A program made the translations under genes and the position numbers. The notes under the pieces were generated by a model. That model was not told the origin of the DNA. It saw nothing but the letters and a program-made list of their open reading frames with translations, and did no database searches. Source: Posidonia oceanica (lineage: Eukaryota; Streptophyta; Magnoliopsida; Alismatales; Posidoniaceae). From it: a DNA stretch of 64,000 nucleotides. The DNA lies in NCBI GenBank assembly GCA_037176725.1, contig JAZBRS010000054.1, positions 12,728,001 to 12,792,000 on the forward strand, written 5' to 3'. Below are positions 12,613-24,054 of this stretch, in pieces. How positions within the stretch are numbered: position 1 is the stretch's first letter; every line of letters begins with the position of its first letter.

Positions 12613-13812
12613 TCAACAGCATATGGGGCAGTGAATCAAACCATTCTCGTTACACTCCTCACACTTCACCACCTTCTGTTGTTTCTCGTCTAGAATCTTG
12701 CAGCTCCCATTGCATTCCATGCACAAGACAAATCTCATTCCTCCACAGCCCTCGCACCACGCCAAAGCCTTCGGCACACCGTGAAACAGCAATTCCAGTT
12801 TCCCTTCCTCTTCAAGCTTCAGGACATCCTCGGCACCGCCAATCAACCGCCCCTTTACGAACAAAGCCGGAACTCTGGCTTCCTTCTTCCCCATCAGCAA
12901 CCTCAGCTCCTCTCTGAATCCGGAATCCATCGATATGTCCCTTTCCACCACCTGAATGCCATAGGACTCAACAGTTGATCTCGCAGCGTTGCAGTCCTCG
13001 AACGTCTTCCGTATCCCCCTCAGCGTAGTCGTGTACAGAACCACCGTGTTCTCCCCACCGGGAGGGCAGTTCTTCTCGAACGCTCCGAGCAAATTTGCCG
13101 CCTTCCGGTTCCTCGGTGTTTCCGAAACCATCATCTTGATCTGCTCCCTCTCTTGGCAGAGCTCATTCTCGAAGGCAGCGACGAGGTCTGGATCGAACAG
13201 AGGGCTAAGACTCTTCCTCCTCGGCACCGGCGAAAGGCCCGTGTCCCTCCGTGTTATCTGGATTTTCAGATCCATCGGCGTGCTCTTGTAACGTACGGCC
13301 GACACAGGGCTACCGACAGATCGCTTATTCTCGATCGAGCCCAAAGGTTTCGATCTCGGGCTCGGCTTGATCAACCTAGTGGCCTCGGGCACCAACAATC
13401 CCAAACCTTCCTTGTTCTCCTTACCCATACACTTCACTTCCAAATTCTGCTTCATCTGCCGCTTGACCGGAGTGTCCTCTGGTCTCACCACTTTCTTCAC
13501 CGGAGACTCGTCGTCGAGTCCTTTCATGAGCTCCCAAGCATCGATGATCTCCGGTGGCTCGTCCTTCGACACGCTCTTCCGGAACGGCGTAAGCAGCGGA
13601 GGCCTGTACTTCTTGGGCAGCTCCTCCGCAACAACGACGTCGTCATCGTCATCATCATCCTCAACTACACGGTCAAGGTTCAACGCTCCATATGTGGTGG
13701 ACTTGAGCGACACCACATGGTTGGGACAGTCCCGGACGATGGTGCAGAGGACCATGTTCCTCTTCTCCCGATCTCGATCTGCGATGGCGAGTTTGGACGA
13801 AATGCAACCCAT
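12613..13812 (-). CDS. Glutaredoxin-domain protein with N-terminal MGC and C-terminal cysteine cluster
   Basis: An intronless frame of 399 residues. It begins MGCISSK, a good N-myristoylation signal with an adjacent Cys for acylation, suggesting membrane anchoring. Residues 20 to about 250 are low-complexity and basic/acidic, probably disordered. A glutaredoxin fold starts at VVLYTTTLRGIRKTF (about 257) and contains the cis-Pro motif ARVPALFVKGRLIGG typical of the family. The usual CPYC active site is not at the expected place: the segment reads TTTLRGIRKTFEDC, leaving only a later Cys. The last ~50 residues carry four CxxC pairs (CEGC, CMEC, CEEC, CPIC), resembling a DnaJ-type zinc-binding cluster. 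This is the plant family that includes Arabidopsis At5g39865 and At3g28850. Disulfide reductase activity is doubtful; a regulatory or scaffold role is more likely. Confidence 0.88.
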   Translation of the reverse strand: MGCISSKLAIADRDREKRNMVLCTIVRDCPNHVVSLKSTTYGALNLDRVVEDDDDDDDVVVAEELPKKYRPPLLTPFRKSVSKDEPPEIIDAWELMKGLDDESPVKKVVRPEDTPVKRQMKQNLEVKCMGKENKEGLGLLVPEATRLIKPSPRSKPLGSIENKRSVGSPVSAVRYKSTPMDLKIQITRRDTGLSPVPRRKSLSPLFDPDLVAAFENELCQEREQIKMMVSETPRNRKAANLLGAFEKNCPPGGENTVVLYTTTLRGIRKTFEDCNAARSTVESYGIQVVERDISMDSGFREELRLLMGKKEARVPALFVKGRLIGGAEDVLKLEEEGKLELLFHGVPKALAWCEGCGGMRFVLCMECNGSCKILDEKQQKVVKCEECNENGLIHCPICC

Positions 13813-15010
13813 CGATCAACACCAATGCCACCACACTCCTCTCTCCTTTTGTTCTGTTCTGGTTTCCCTTCTTCTTCTTTTTCTCTTTCCTTCTTCTATT
13901 GGTTCTTCCCTTCTTATTTTGTTGGGGGTAGAGTTTTGAAATGGCAACGGTCAGGGTTTTCGGGCAATGGCAACGGTAGTATAGGAGGAGTGGACCCCAA
14001 CGGTCGGAAGGTGGGTGGGTCCCAATGGATGGTCCAGTCGTACTACTGTTGTCCTAACTGGATGGTCCAGTCGTACTACTGTTGTCGGCTAAGCCCGTGG
14101 GGTGCCACGGGTACAGAAGCAAATGGTGTTGTTGATTCTACACCGTTGGTTCAGTGATTTGAGATCCAGATTTGTTTGGACTTTCACCAGGGGCATTGGC
14201 TGGATCATTGTTTATTTGTTTTAGTGTAAAATCTTCACCGTCAGTTCTGTGATTCTCGTTCGAAGCCCAGTATAATTTCCAGACCACAGCTTTAATATTT
14301 TTAGTATTTTTCGGGTTTATTTTAGTGATGAATATAGGAATGAAGATGGAGGGTTATAATAATCAGAAGATGATGATATTTTTATCACACATTTTTTTGT
14401 GATATTTTTAAAATAACATAAAAAAAACAGAAAACTGGACATAACAATCTTGTCATGTCTTTTGCTTATCTATTCAAGTTGTGTATATAATAGTTATATG
14501 TCCAAGCTAAAAAAAAAATGATCCGTCACTTCCTGCGTGGAAAAAGTACACTATTGTGTACATTTTATGTATTTATCATGTAAAATAGTTAGTCATGTAC
14601 TAAATTGTATGGTTGAGGGCTCCATACACTATAATTTTACATGTAATTGTATAGTTGGGGTAATACCTGATAGTCGAAAAATCCTATACCCTCGTGGTCA
14701 CGTGGATCCAATGGCCACTTAACCAAACTAGCTCACGAGATACCAATACACTACTGCTATAAGAGAATCACCACTTAACCAAGTGATTACAAACAAATTA
14801 TTATCAATTAAAACATTTTGTTCGTGCTTTCTCTAATCGATTTCCTTAATCGTTTCAACTAATCATATTTGAAAATTTCTTCAGTTTTGCAAGATCCCTT
14901 AATTTCTACGGACCATGTCAAAGACTCTAATAACAACTACCTTTAACTTTATATAATCTTGTCTTTTTCAAATATTGAATGATAGAGTTTTTAAATTATC
15001 ACATAATAGT
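13813..15010. other. Upstream region of the glutaredoxin-like gene and intergenic sequence
   Basis: The first ~150 bases are pyrimidine-rich and probably hold the 5' UTR of the - strand gene. A perfect short tandem duplication follows (listed separately), then AT-rich sequence up to the CACTA element. No gene seen. Confidence 0.4.
14026..14087. repeat. 28-bp direct repeat upstream of the glutaredoxin-like gene
   Basis: The segment beginning TGGATGGTCCAGTCGTACTA and ending CTGTTGTC occurs twice, with only six bases between the copies. It is a recent small tandem duplication about 215 to 275 bases upstream of the start codon at 13812. Confidence 0.85.
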
Positions 15011-15132
15011 TAACATGTAGAAAAGGAGTTCAAACACTACAATAAAATAGAACTTTAGCCATCGATTTTAACCACATGTAGAAAAGAAGTTCAAACACTA
15101 CAGGAAAACAAACTTTAACTATCGATTTTAGC
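15011..15132. repeat. 61-bp tandem duplication covering flank and CACTA left terminus
   Basis: Two units in a row, each containing ACATGTAGAAAAG then AGTTCAAA, a CACTACA terminus (at 15035 and 15096) and ATCGATTTTA. The second unit connects to the body of the transposon; the first is a stranded copy of the terminus with its target flank. Confidence 0.85.
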
Positions 15133-15418
15133 TATGAACAATAAATCCGTTGCTAATTGTTATGTTTAGCAACGGAATAGTCACGGATACATAAGTTTTA
15201 AACAAGAAATCAAAATATTATTTAGCTACAGTCACATACCATTACTAACTATAAAATATCCGCGGCTAAAATTTTTATCTCAATGGAAACTTATTTTTAC
15301 TTAAATATTATAAAGTGAGCACGGGATTAGCCACAGATTAAGCTTAGTGGCTATGTTAATTCTTTATTTATTTTATATTAGCCACAGATTTCGTCACGAC
15401 AATTGACCGTGGCTAAGA

Positions 15419-15632
15419 TTAAAACTTTAAAATTTTAGCCATCAGTTTTATTTCCTCTCTTTTATTTGCTACGACGCTTCCTCCCTCGAAAACCAGTTTT
15501 GTTCGTCCCTTCCTCCCTCCACCCCCAAAACCTATCCCACTCCTCCTCCATCGGTTCTCCCTCCACCCTCCTGCGCCCTCCTCCGTGCCTGACTTGCTCC
15601 TCCTCCACTGGTTCTCCCTCTGCACTCCTCGC
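15419..15632 (+). other. C/T-rich block inside the CACTA element, left of the copia insertion
   Basis: A pyrimidine-rich stretch (repeats of CTCCTCC and GGTTCTCCCTC) that continues right of the copia element at 20812. The two CACTA copies further right have a similar C/T-rich block at the same relative place, so it is probably a leader segment of this transposon class. Confidence 0.5.
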
Positions 15633-15853
15633 TGATGGCATGGATCTCGTTTGCATTGTCGTTTGGAGCTCCGGGATATGAGATTTCCAAGAAGATTTTT
15701 CAGAATCAATCCTTAATAGGAGACTACTCCTATTTATAGAGGAGGCAAAGATAACTCCTCATATCTCTCTGTCCTAACTGCCTCCGAGATTTGAGAAAGA
15801 AATTTCCTCCCTCTTCCGTTACGTATGTGGTCTTCATTGACCACATTCTAACA
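15633..15853 (-). repeat. 3' LTR of the copia element
   Basis: 221 bp, TG...CA ends. It contains CTCCTATTTATAGAGGAGG, a TATA-containing inverted repeat also present in the other LTR and probably part of the promoter. Confidence 0.88.
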
Positions 15854-15902
15854 TCTCCCACTTGGTTATGAAGACCAAGCAGTAAATTCCTACATACTCC
15901 CA

Positions 15903-18900
15903 CTATTCATAGAATGTATAGGTTTTTCTTAATTTCCACTTCCACTTTTCGTGAGAATATATTCCATCTCCATTATCCATGGAAATGTTTCTTAATCTCA
16001 TCAAGCCTACATGCTTGACAAATTTCTCTGCTGGAATCCTTATTGTTATTGGATCATTAATCATGTCTAAGGTGGGAATATAACTCACCTCTATTTCTTC
16101 TTTCTGTATAATATCACGAATGTAGTGATATTGTATCTCAATGTACTTTTCTCTTGAACTATTAGTACCACTGTTTATCAGATTAATTGCTGCTTGATTA
16201 TCACAATATATTCCGACCGATCCATCTAACAAATTAAGATTCAAGTCGTTCAAAAATCTCTTAATCCAAACAACATGCGTGGTGGCTGTACTACATGCAA
16301 TGTATTCTACTTCTTGTGTATATCAAGCAACACAGCCTTGCTTCTTACTTCCCCATGAGACAGTATCACCACCAAAGATAAACAAGTATCTAGATGTGAA
16401 CTTTCTATCATCTTTATCACCTCCAAAGTCTGCATCTGAATAACCTATTACTTCCAGCATTTCCGCTTGATATACTAGTTTGTGTTGCAACGTACCCTTG
16501 ATATACTTCATAATCCTCTTAACAGCTTCCCAATGTGCTGGTCCAGGATTACTTTGATATCTACTAACTAAACTCACCGAATATGCCAAGTCTGGTATGA
16601 TGCACAACATAGCATACATTAAACTTCCAACTTCTTGTATATATGGTATTTTCAGAGGTTTCTGTCTCTTTCCAAGATATTGATTTTTATTCAATCCTTT
16701 TCCATATACACATGGTGTAGGTGTAGGGGCACAATTTTGCATTCCAAACCTTTTAGGTACTGAGTGTAAATACTTTTCCTGATTTATACTTAGCATTCTA
16801 GACTTTCGATCTCTAAGGATCTGTATTTCAAGGATATAAGATGCTTTTCCCATATCCTTCATCTCAAATTTCTCATTAAATTCAATTTTCACTTTGTTCA
16901 ACAATTCCATGTCATTTGTGGCAGGCAAAATATCATATATATATAAAGGCAATATTATAAAACTACTTCCACTTTTCATGACATACACACAATTATCCAA
17001 TCTTTTTGAGATAAATCCCATTTAGACAATTACATTATGAAATTTGAGATACCATTGTCTAGAAGATTGCTTTAATCTATATATTGATTTGTTCAATTTG
17101 CACACTTTTCCCTTATGTCCTTTCACTTGAAAACTCTCAAGTTGGCACATGTATATGTCTTCCTGCAATTCTCTGTTAAGAAATGCAGTCTTAACATCCA
17201 TCTGATGTAATTCCAAATTTAAGTGTGCTACAATTGCTAGAATAATTCTAGTAGATGCAAACTTTGCTACTAGAGAATATGTTTCCTAGAAGTCAATTCC
17301 TTCCTTCTGTGTATAACATTTAGCTACCAATCGAACCTTGAACTTGTCAATTGACCCATCTATCCTCAATTTCTTATTGAATACCCATTTGCATCGTATA
17401 GCATTCTTTAAATCCTCAGGTAAATCATACAATTCCCAAACATTATTCCTTTTCATGGAATCAATTTCATCATTTATGGTTTCGAGCCACAAATTTTTCT
17501 TATGTGATTTAATCACATCACTATATGTAATGGGTTCTATGTGATTTTCCTGATGTATATCTGTCAAGAAACATGATGGCTCACAGGAATACAAATGATA
17601 ATCATTTATCCATAAAGGCTGAATTCTCATTCTTTTATTGCTAGGAGCATCAGGTAGGTCATTTACAGGCTCATCAATATTTTCTATATTTGGTTGGTCA
17701 TACTGATCATTCCCCACTATTTTCATGGGTTCATTAGTATTTTCTATGTTTGGTTGATCCTCATTTTCTAGACCATTTTATTGAATACCATTAAAATAAT
17801 CATCTCCTATTACAATAATGGTTCATCTTTATCTTTAGTATGCTCTTCTTCCTCTAGATTTTCTAGAAATGTAGCATCTCTATACTCAATAATTCCTTTT
17901 TCCTTATAGAAAAATTTATATCCTGATGATTTATCACAATATCCTATATATCTACATTTTAAAGTTCTAAAGTCTAATTTATCGTTGAATTGACTTGGAA
18001 TGAGCACATGGGCTATTGAACTACATTTCCTTAGATGATTAATATTAAGTTTTCTTCCATTCCACAACTCATAAGAGGTACCTGTGACAGATTTGGTAGG
18101 TATTCTATTCGAAGTGTAATTTGCAGTGAGTAATGCCTTTCTCCAAAATTCCTTTGGGAGGCATGAATGTGATAGCATGTATCTAACAGAATTCATTAGA
18201 GTTCTGTTTTCCGTTCTGCCACACCAATTTGTTGTGGCGCATATGGTATAGTAATATGCCTCTTTATTCCATGCTCTTGACAATATAATTCAAATTCCTT
18301 TGAATTGTATTCCTCACATTTGTCAGATCTTAACACCTTAATGTTTCTTCCAAGTTGTTGTTCCACTTCTGCTTTATATTTCTTAAAGTAGCTTAATACT
18401 TCTATTTTATGTGAGATTAAATAAACATATGTATATCTAGAATAATCAGCTATGAATGTCACAAAATATTCCTTATTATTATACGTTTTTACACTAAATG
18501 AACCACATACATCTGAATGTACTATGGCTAATAACTCATTTCCTCTATGTCCAACACCAAATGATTTCTTAGTCATTTTTCCAACTAAGCAATGTTGACA
18601 TGGACTTAATTCCACTTTATTAATATTTGGGAGAAGATTCAATCTTACCATTTGTTCCATTTTTTATTTTCCAGGATGAGCTAGTCTAGCATGCCATAAA
18701 TCACAATCAGACAATAAGCACGAAGAATAATCAGAAATGCTATCTGCATTATTTATTTCATTGTTTATTACAGAAATACGAAATAAATCATGTTATGGGA
18801 CAAACACTCTCATGGCAAGTACTTTCATGTCCTTTCCAATAGACACACGCTTATTATAAAAGCGAACTTCTAGGCCATTCTTTATGAATGCAGGTACAGA

Positions 18901-20007
18901 AATGAGATTGCACCTTATGTCAGGTGCATAGAAAACATTCTTTAAGATCATAATGTTGTCTCCCAAATCTAAGCGGTAAGTGCTAACGCCTTCCACATCC
19001 AGATATGTGTTGTTTCCCATGTAGATGCGCTGCTCACCAGATTTGAATTTCTTAAAGGATTCTAACCCTTTCCTTGTCTTCGCAATATGACGGGTAGCAC
19101 CAGAATCTACCCACCAATCATTTGAGCTTGGCGCAATAATGTTATTGCATTCTACTACGCCAATGAAGACTCTCTTGTTACCTTTCTGTTCCCGTGCCTT
19201 GCCTATGTTTCCATCCTTGTTTGGACAATTTGATCTATAGTGGTCAAATCGACCACACAGATGGCAAGATCCCCGTGGCATCTTTAACGGTGATTGATTG
19301 GGTTTGAATTGCATCCTATTCCGTTCAGTCCTTCTGTTCTGGTCTTTGTCATTCCTGGGCTTTGGATACGCAATATTTGCTTCTTCCAGATACAACTCTT
19401 GCTTCCGGCGGCTAGTCATGATTTCTTGTTCAGTTCCCAATCTTGCTGGCAATTCTGAGAGTTGAAGGGATAGGGTTGATCTCATTGCTGTGGTCACCAT
19501 ATCAAAAATATTTGACAAACTATTAAGTATAGTTGCCACTTGCAGTTTTTCTGGAATAGGAGTTCCAATAATAGATAAATCTTTTGCCATGACAATCATG
19601 TTGTTCACGTGTTCCACGACACTCTGTCCCTTTTGCATTTTGCAAGAGTTATACCTCTGAAGGAGGAGTTGAGTACTGATTTCAGTGGTTTTATCATACT
19701 TCTCCTTCAGAGCATTCCACAAACTCTGTGAAGTGTCGTGAGTCTCATAGAATTTTATGAGACTGTCTTTCATGAACATGAACATGAGGCTTCTTGCTCT
19801 TTTGTCATCAATTTGCCATTTCTTCTGTTTCTTGACTTCCACCTCAGAGGCATCATTGTCAAGTTCCAGAGCATTGGATTAAATGACATATTCCAAATTA
19901 TCATAAATTTGGACATATTTTTTTTTCTGGTGCCACATTTCATAATTTATTCCATTCAATTTCTCGATTTTTGCCAACTCATTGGTGATCAACTTGCTAG
20001 CAGCCAT
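15903..20007 (-). pseudogene. Copia gag-pol polyprotein, broken by stops and frameshifts
   Basis: Reading the - strand, the ATG at 20007 (MAASKLITNELAKIEKLNG) opens a gag of the UBN2 type, broken by a stop near 19880. Next come a zinc knuckle CHLCGRFDHYRSNC, the aspartic protease motif WWVDSGATRHIA (near 19100), an integrase core with the VHSDVCGSF and FIADYSRYTYVYL regions and an HHCC-side HCLVGKMTKKSF (18196-18660), then reverse transcriptase pieces (17022-17726 and 16323-17021, ending in DADFGGD) and RNase H (15903-16253, YCDNQAAINLINSG). Gene order protease-integrase-RT is the copia order. Several frame breaks make it non-functional. Confidence 0.9.
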
Positions 20008-20575
20008 TTGAATAGATCTAGAAAGATAATTTTCTAATTTTAGAATTTTATCTTAGATTAATTAAATCTATATGAAATATATGAATGTGTCAAAAATTAT
20101 GTATAACTAGGATAAAACAGAAATTAACTTAAATGATGCCAGTGATTAGCTAACAATAAGAACAAAAACTAATGTAAAATGGATGTGTGTCCTAACATAA
20201 AACACAGTCAAACATATGTATAATCAATTAACAGCAATCAACTAACATGCACCCCTCGTAGCGAAGCCGAAGGTGCGGTGAGGGCGATCGAGACTGGTAC
20301 GCTGGGGGGGGGGGGGTTTGGATCACGAGGGGGTGGACCGGATCGCGAGGTAGAGGCCAGATGTGGCATCGATGGTGGGGGTTTGATCCGGAAGCCGCAA
20401 ACGAAAGAGTTGATTTCGAAGGTGGAGTCCGGAGATCGATGTTTGGCGAAAGGAGAGGCTTGTTTTTGTGGCTGGATTCGCCCCAAACTTAAATAGAAGA
20501 AGATAGCCATAAGAGGAGGAGGACGAGATCGTGCGGAATCGTATGGGATCGGTCGGAAAAAGGTAAAATTTCCCT

Positions 20576-20587
20576 ACTCTGATACCA
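20576..20587 (-). other. Primer-binding site of the copia element
   Basis: On the - strand TGGTATCAGAGT starts three bases inside the 5' LTR end. It is complementary to the 3' end of initiator Met-tRNA apart from the last base, as in most plant copia elements. Confidence 0.85.
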
Positions 20588-20590
20588 CTT

Positions 20591-20811
20591 TGATGGCGTG
20601 GATCTCGATTACACTGTCGTTTGGGGCTCCGGGATATGAGATTTTCAGAAAGATTTCTCAGAATCAATCCCTAATGGGAGATGACTCCTATTTATAGAGG
20701 AGGCAAAGATAACTCCTCATATCCCTTTGTCCTAATCGCCTTCGAGATTTGAGGGAGAAATTTCCTCCTTCTTTCGTTACGTACGTGGTTTTCATTGACC
20801 ACATTCCAACA
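20591..20811 (-). repeat. 5' LTR of the copia element
   Basis: 221 bp, same ends as the partner LTR. Adjacent internal sequence (about 20230-20570) is an untranslated leader that holds a run of 13 G (20304-20316). Confidence 0.88.
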
Positions 20812-22388
20812 CTCCCTACACCTGTGTGCTCTTCAGGTTTTCCCTCAGTCCTCCTCCTCTCTCTTCGGTTCTCCTCTCGATTTGGTACTTTTCATCTTAG
20901 CCTTTTTTATTTTGTGGTTTGGTTTATTGATTTTGTGGTTTGTCACAAGATAAAAAATGCTTGTAGATTTGTCGGTGGTATACCTTTTCTTCTATAGTTC
21001 CCCGTGTTATCATTCTATAGACGGTTACATCCTTTGTCTATCCTATACGCCAAGCACGTTCTCTTGCTTGTTCCAATCAATGGTTTTATCAAAGCATTGA
21101 CATGTAGATATGTAGAAAGGCTAGCAAATATGTAACTTAAAGGAGCAATTTGGATCTGTAGGATAATAATGTACAAAAATGGAAAATCCTTTTTATTCAA
21201 TGTCTGTCTTCATAGTATTGTTTTTTTCTCTCTTTTCCTTCCTAATATATCCTTGAATAATTATAAAAAAATTTATTTCTGGTTGAATGGTTATTGCTCT
21301 GAAAAGATTTAGCAGTCCATTGCTGCAAGTTGAGGTGACTTGGGGGATTGGTTTGTTTAGCAATTTTCTCCTTTTAAGTCATATTGGTAATGGAACGAGA
21401 AAAGTATAGTCCAATTGGAAAAAAAAATTTCATTGCTTTGCCATCGGGGTCCAAGGATTCTTGGCAACCAGTCACTAGGAAACCACAACACTAGACTACT
21501 GGTGGAATTGGAGAGCTTGGTTATGTGATATATGGGTCTTGCTCACAACTATAGGAGCATCCCTGATGATACTAAAGTTTGATGTTTCAGAAGAAAAGGA
21601 CAATGCAAAAGGACAGCAAGAGACTAAAGAAACTTTCTGTGAGGATGAATGTAGGAGGCTTTGCCTAAAGAAAATTCATACGGTTTGGTTGCTTGCCTTT
21701 TGGATCGTAGCATTCGCTTTACTTACCGTACTGCTCGTATTCTACGTAATCATTCGGGGAACAAGTACATTTTACTACGACACTCAGTAAGCTGAATTAC
21801 TTGAATTTCACAATGTCCTTGCCTCATATGAATTAGATATTTATACTTCCATTTTATGTTATATTACTTACCATGTAAAAATCTAATCATTTTTCTAACA
21901 CTCATTGATCATGGATGTTGTCAAACTTTACTACTTTTGCATTGGAATTTGTTGAATTCATGATTGAAATTCTCCTTAGATGGCATCTAATCTTAGTATG
22001 AATTATATTTTGTTGTTTTTCCATTTAATTGCCAGTGTTTCATTGACAAAGTAACAATCTTTTCTTGTTTCAATCAGGTGGACATTTACGCTAGTTATCG
22101 TCTACTTTGGGGTATGCTTTTCTTTATCTAGGCACTCTAGCTTATTCTCTTTTCATTATACAAAAACCAAAAGTTGTTATTTACACGTAATACTGTAAAA
22201 TATATATTGTAGCTTCTTCTTCCATATATGATGGGTAATTTAGTTTTTAGCCTCCAAAATAATTCAAGTTATAAGTTGCTTGTGGCTTGTATATGTTTCT
22301 CTACAGCTTGGTTCCCTACTATCAATCTATGGATCTTATCAATTTAATAACAACATGGGTGAGGTTGGAGTTGGCCAAACAAGGCTAG

Positions 22389-22968
22389 GGTAGCATTTGG
22401 GCTTTTTTCTCTTTAGTGTATTTGAAAAAGATGACTTTTTTTAAGCTGCTTCATTTGAGAGCTTATTTGGGAGCTTATCTACAATGAGGTAATCTTGTTT
22501 GGATGCAATAACCAGTGAAGTAGTGTTTTCCCATGAAATAACTAAATTACCCTTCCCACCGACATGAGAAAGGGAGAAGGGCGCTGGACTTGGGACGAAA
22601 CGAGAGGAAAGGGTGCTGCGTCGATCACGATGCCACCTCTAATTGCGCTGCCGATGTGAGAAAGGGAGAAGGGCGAACAGGAGAGAAAAGGAGAAGGGTT
22701 TGAGTCGTGTTTTGTGTTTGGGTTGTTTTGTAATTTCATTTCTTCAAAGGAGGTAAAATAGGAAATAAATTAGAAAGAAGTTGGTGTTTCTCAAAAAAAC
22801 TCCCTGAGCTAGCTTTTTATTTTTGGTGTATTTTATGAGTTTTACATATGAGAAAAATGCTAGCGTTTTTCAATAAACTGGTGTTTTTTTTCTTGTTTGG
22901 TTCAACTTTTCCATCCAAATCAGCTTATTGTAAATACACTAAAGCAAATAATCATTACCAAATGTGGC
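22389..22968. mobile_element. Harbinger-like MITE inside the third exon of the captured gene
   Basis: Ends are imperfect inverted repeats: GGTAGCATTTGGG...CTTTAGTGTATTT on the left and, read back, GCCACATTTGGTAATG...CTTTAGTGTATTT on the right. CTAG flanks both sides (22385-22388 and 22969-22972). Length about 580 bp, no coding capacity. Superfamily assignment is tentative because the duplication could be CTA or CTAG. Confidence 0.65.
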
Positions 22969-23639
22969 CTAGATGTACAAATATGGTGTCTAGAAATAGT
23001 ACTTCTAATAGTACATTAGATGGTATACAAAGACGTAATTCCATGGAAAAGCGCCAATTGTGCCGAGTTCCTAGATTTTGTGTGTATGCCTTTCGGATTG
23101 TTTACCAGGTATGTCCTGAGAAAGTACTGTTTTGACATCGATCCATGACTCTAATATAAAGCCAAACTAACTCGTTTAGTTTCTTTATAAATATGAAAAT
23201 TTTTTCTTATTGTATTAATGAAGATAAGATGCCCCACTTTATGATATAATTGGTATAGATATAACGAGATTATCACATATACATGATTAGGCTTGCAGTG
23301 CTTTAACTTTACCTTGTGAGATTAAGCGCTTAAAGAAAAGAAGAAATTAAGTTGTATAAGTCTTTGGCCATACTAGCATAATGAGTTTAGCTTAAGCGCA
23401 TTGGGACAATGAATGATTTGGAAGTGGGTATAAGATTGTGGAAAAATTACATAATAATGACGCACTTTGGAGTAGAAATCTGCAAATTACCATCATCATC
23501 AAAATCATTTAATTTTAATATCACAACACAAATATTTCATTTGGATCCAAGTTCATCAAATTATTTTTTTGATATCAGAGTGTCTTGTAAGTCTAAGAAA
23601 ACCAAAAATGGCCATGATAATAACTCTGGACCTTACAGT

Positions 23640-24054
23640 TAGAGGTGTAAATCAGACTTTTTGGTCGGCCCGGTCCAACTTTTGGCCCGACCCAAGAGAT
23701 GAACGGGCCAGGCTGGCCCAGGTTTGAATTGGGCTGCGGGCCGTGCCGGGCTCAAGGGCCAGGGCGGCAAGCCTGCCCGGCCTGGCCCGACGGACTAGGC
23801 CCATTTGGGCTCGGTTGTTGAGCCAGCCCAGATTTAAACAAAATAAAAATAAAGCACAGCCCGTTGGACCGAATCGACCCGACTGACCCGCGGCCCTCAG
23901 GCACTGGGCTGTGTTGGGCCAGGTGGTTTAAAAAATCGGCCTAGCCCGGCCCAGCCCTGTTGGCTAACTCGCCCGACCAGGCCTGGTCCATACCCAATCG
24001 GGCCATAGATTTTACGGGCTGGGTCGGCTCGACCTGGCCTGTTTTATACCTCTA
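23640..24054. mobile_element. Non-autonomous hAT element rich in GGCCCG words
   Basis: Termini TAGAGGTGTAAA and, read back, TAGAGGTATAAA. The flanking octamers CTTACAGT and CTTATAGC agree at six of eight positions, fitting the 8-bp hAT target duplication. The interior is a dense field of GGCCCGG / CCGGGCC variants, far more GC-rich than its AT-rich surroundings. No coding frame. Confidence 0.75.

Larger units (their letters stand above)
15633..20811 (-). mobile_element. Ty1/copia LTR retrotransposon, decayed, inserted in the CACTA element
   Basis: Two 221-bp LTRs (15633-15853 and 20591-20811) begin TGATGGC and end AACA. Read on the - strand, the 5' LTR is the right-hand one. Next to it is a primer-binding site, TGGTATCAGAGT, matching the initiator Met-tRNA end at 11 of 12 bases. 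A purine tract, AAGTGGGAGA, precedes the 3' LTR. The flanks CTCGC (left) and CTCCC (right) look like a target duplication with one change. By eye the LTRs differ at about 30 positions, so the insertion is old. Confidence 0.9.

Noticed and set aside
12781..14157. Long + strand frames over the glutaredoxin-like gene (for example 13153-14157)
   Set aside because: They are antisense shadows of the - strand gene, with no domain and with a composition dictated by its codons.
20238..20667. - strand frames upstream of the copia gag
   Set aside because: They lie in the LTR and untranslated leader of the element and start before the primer-binding site.
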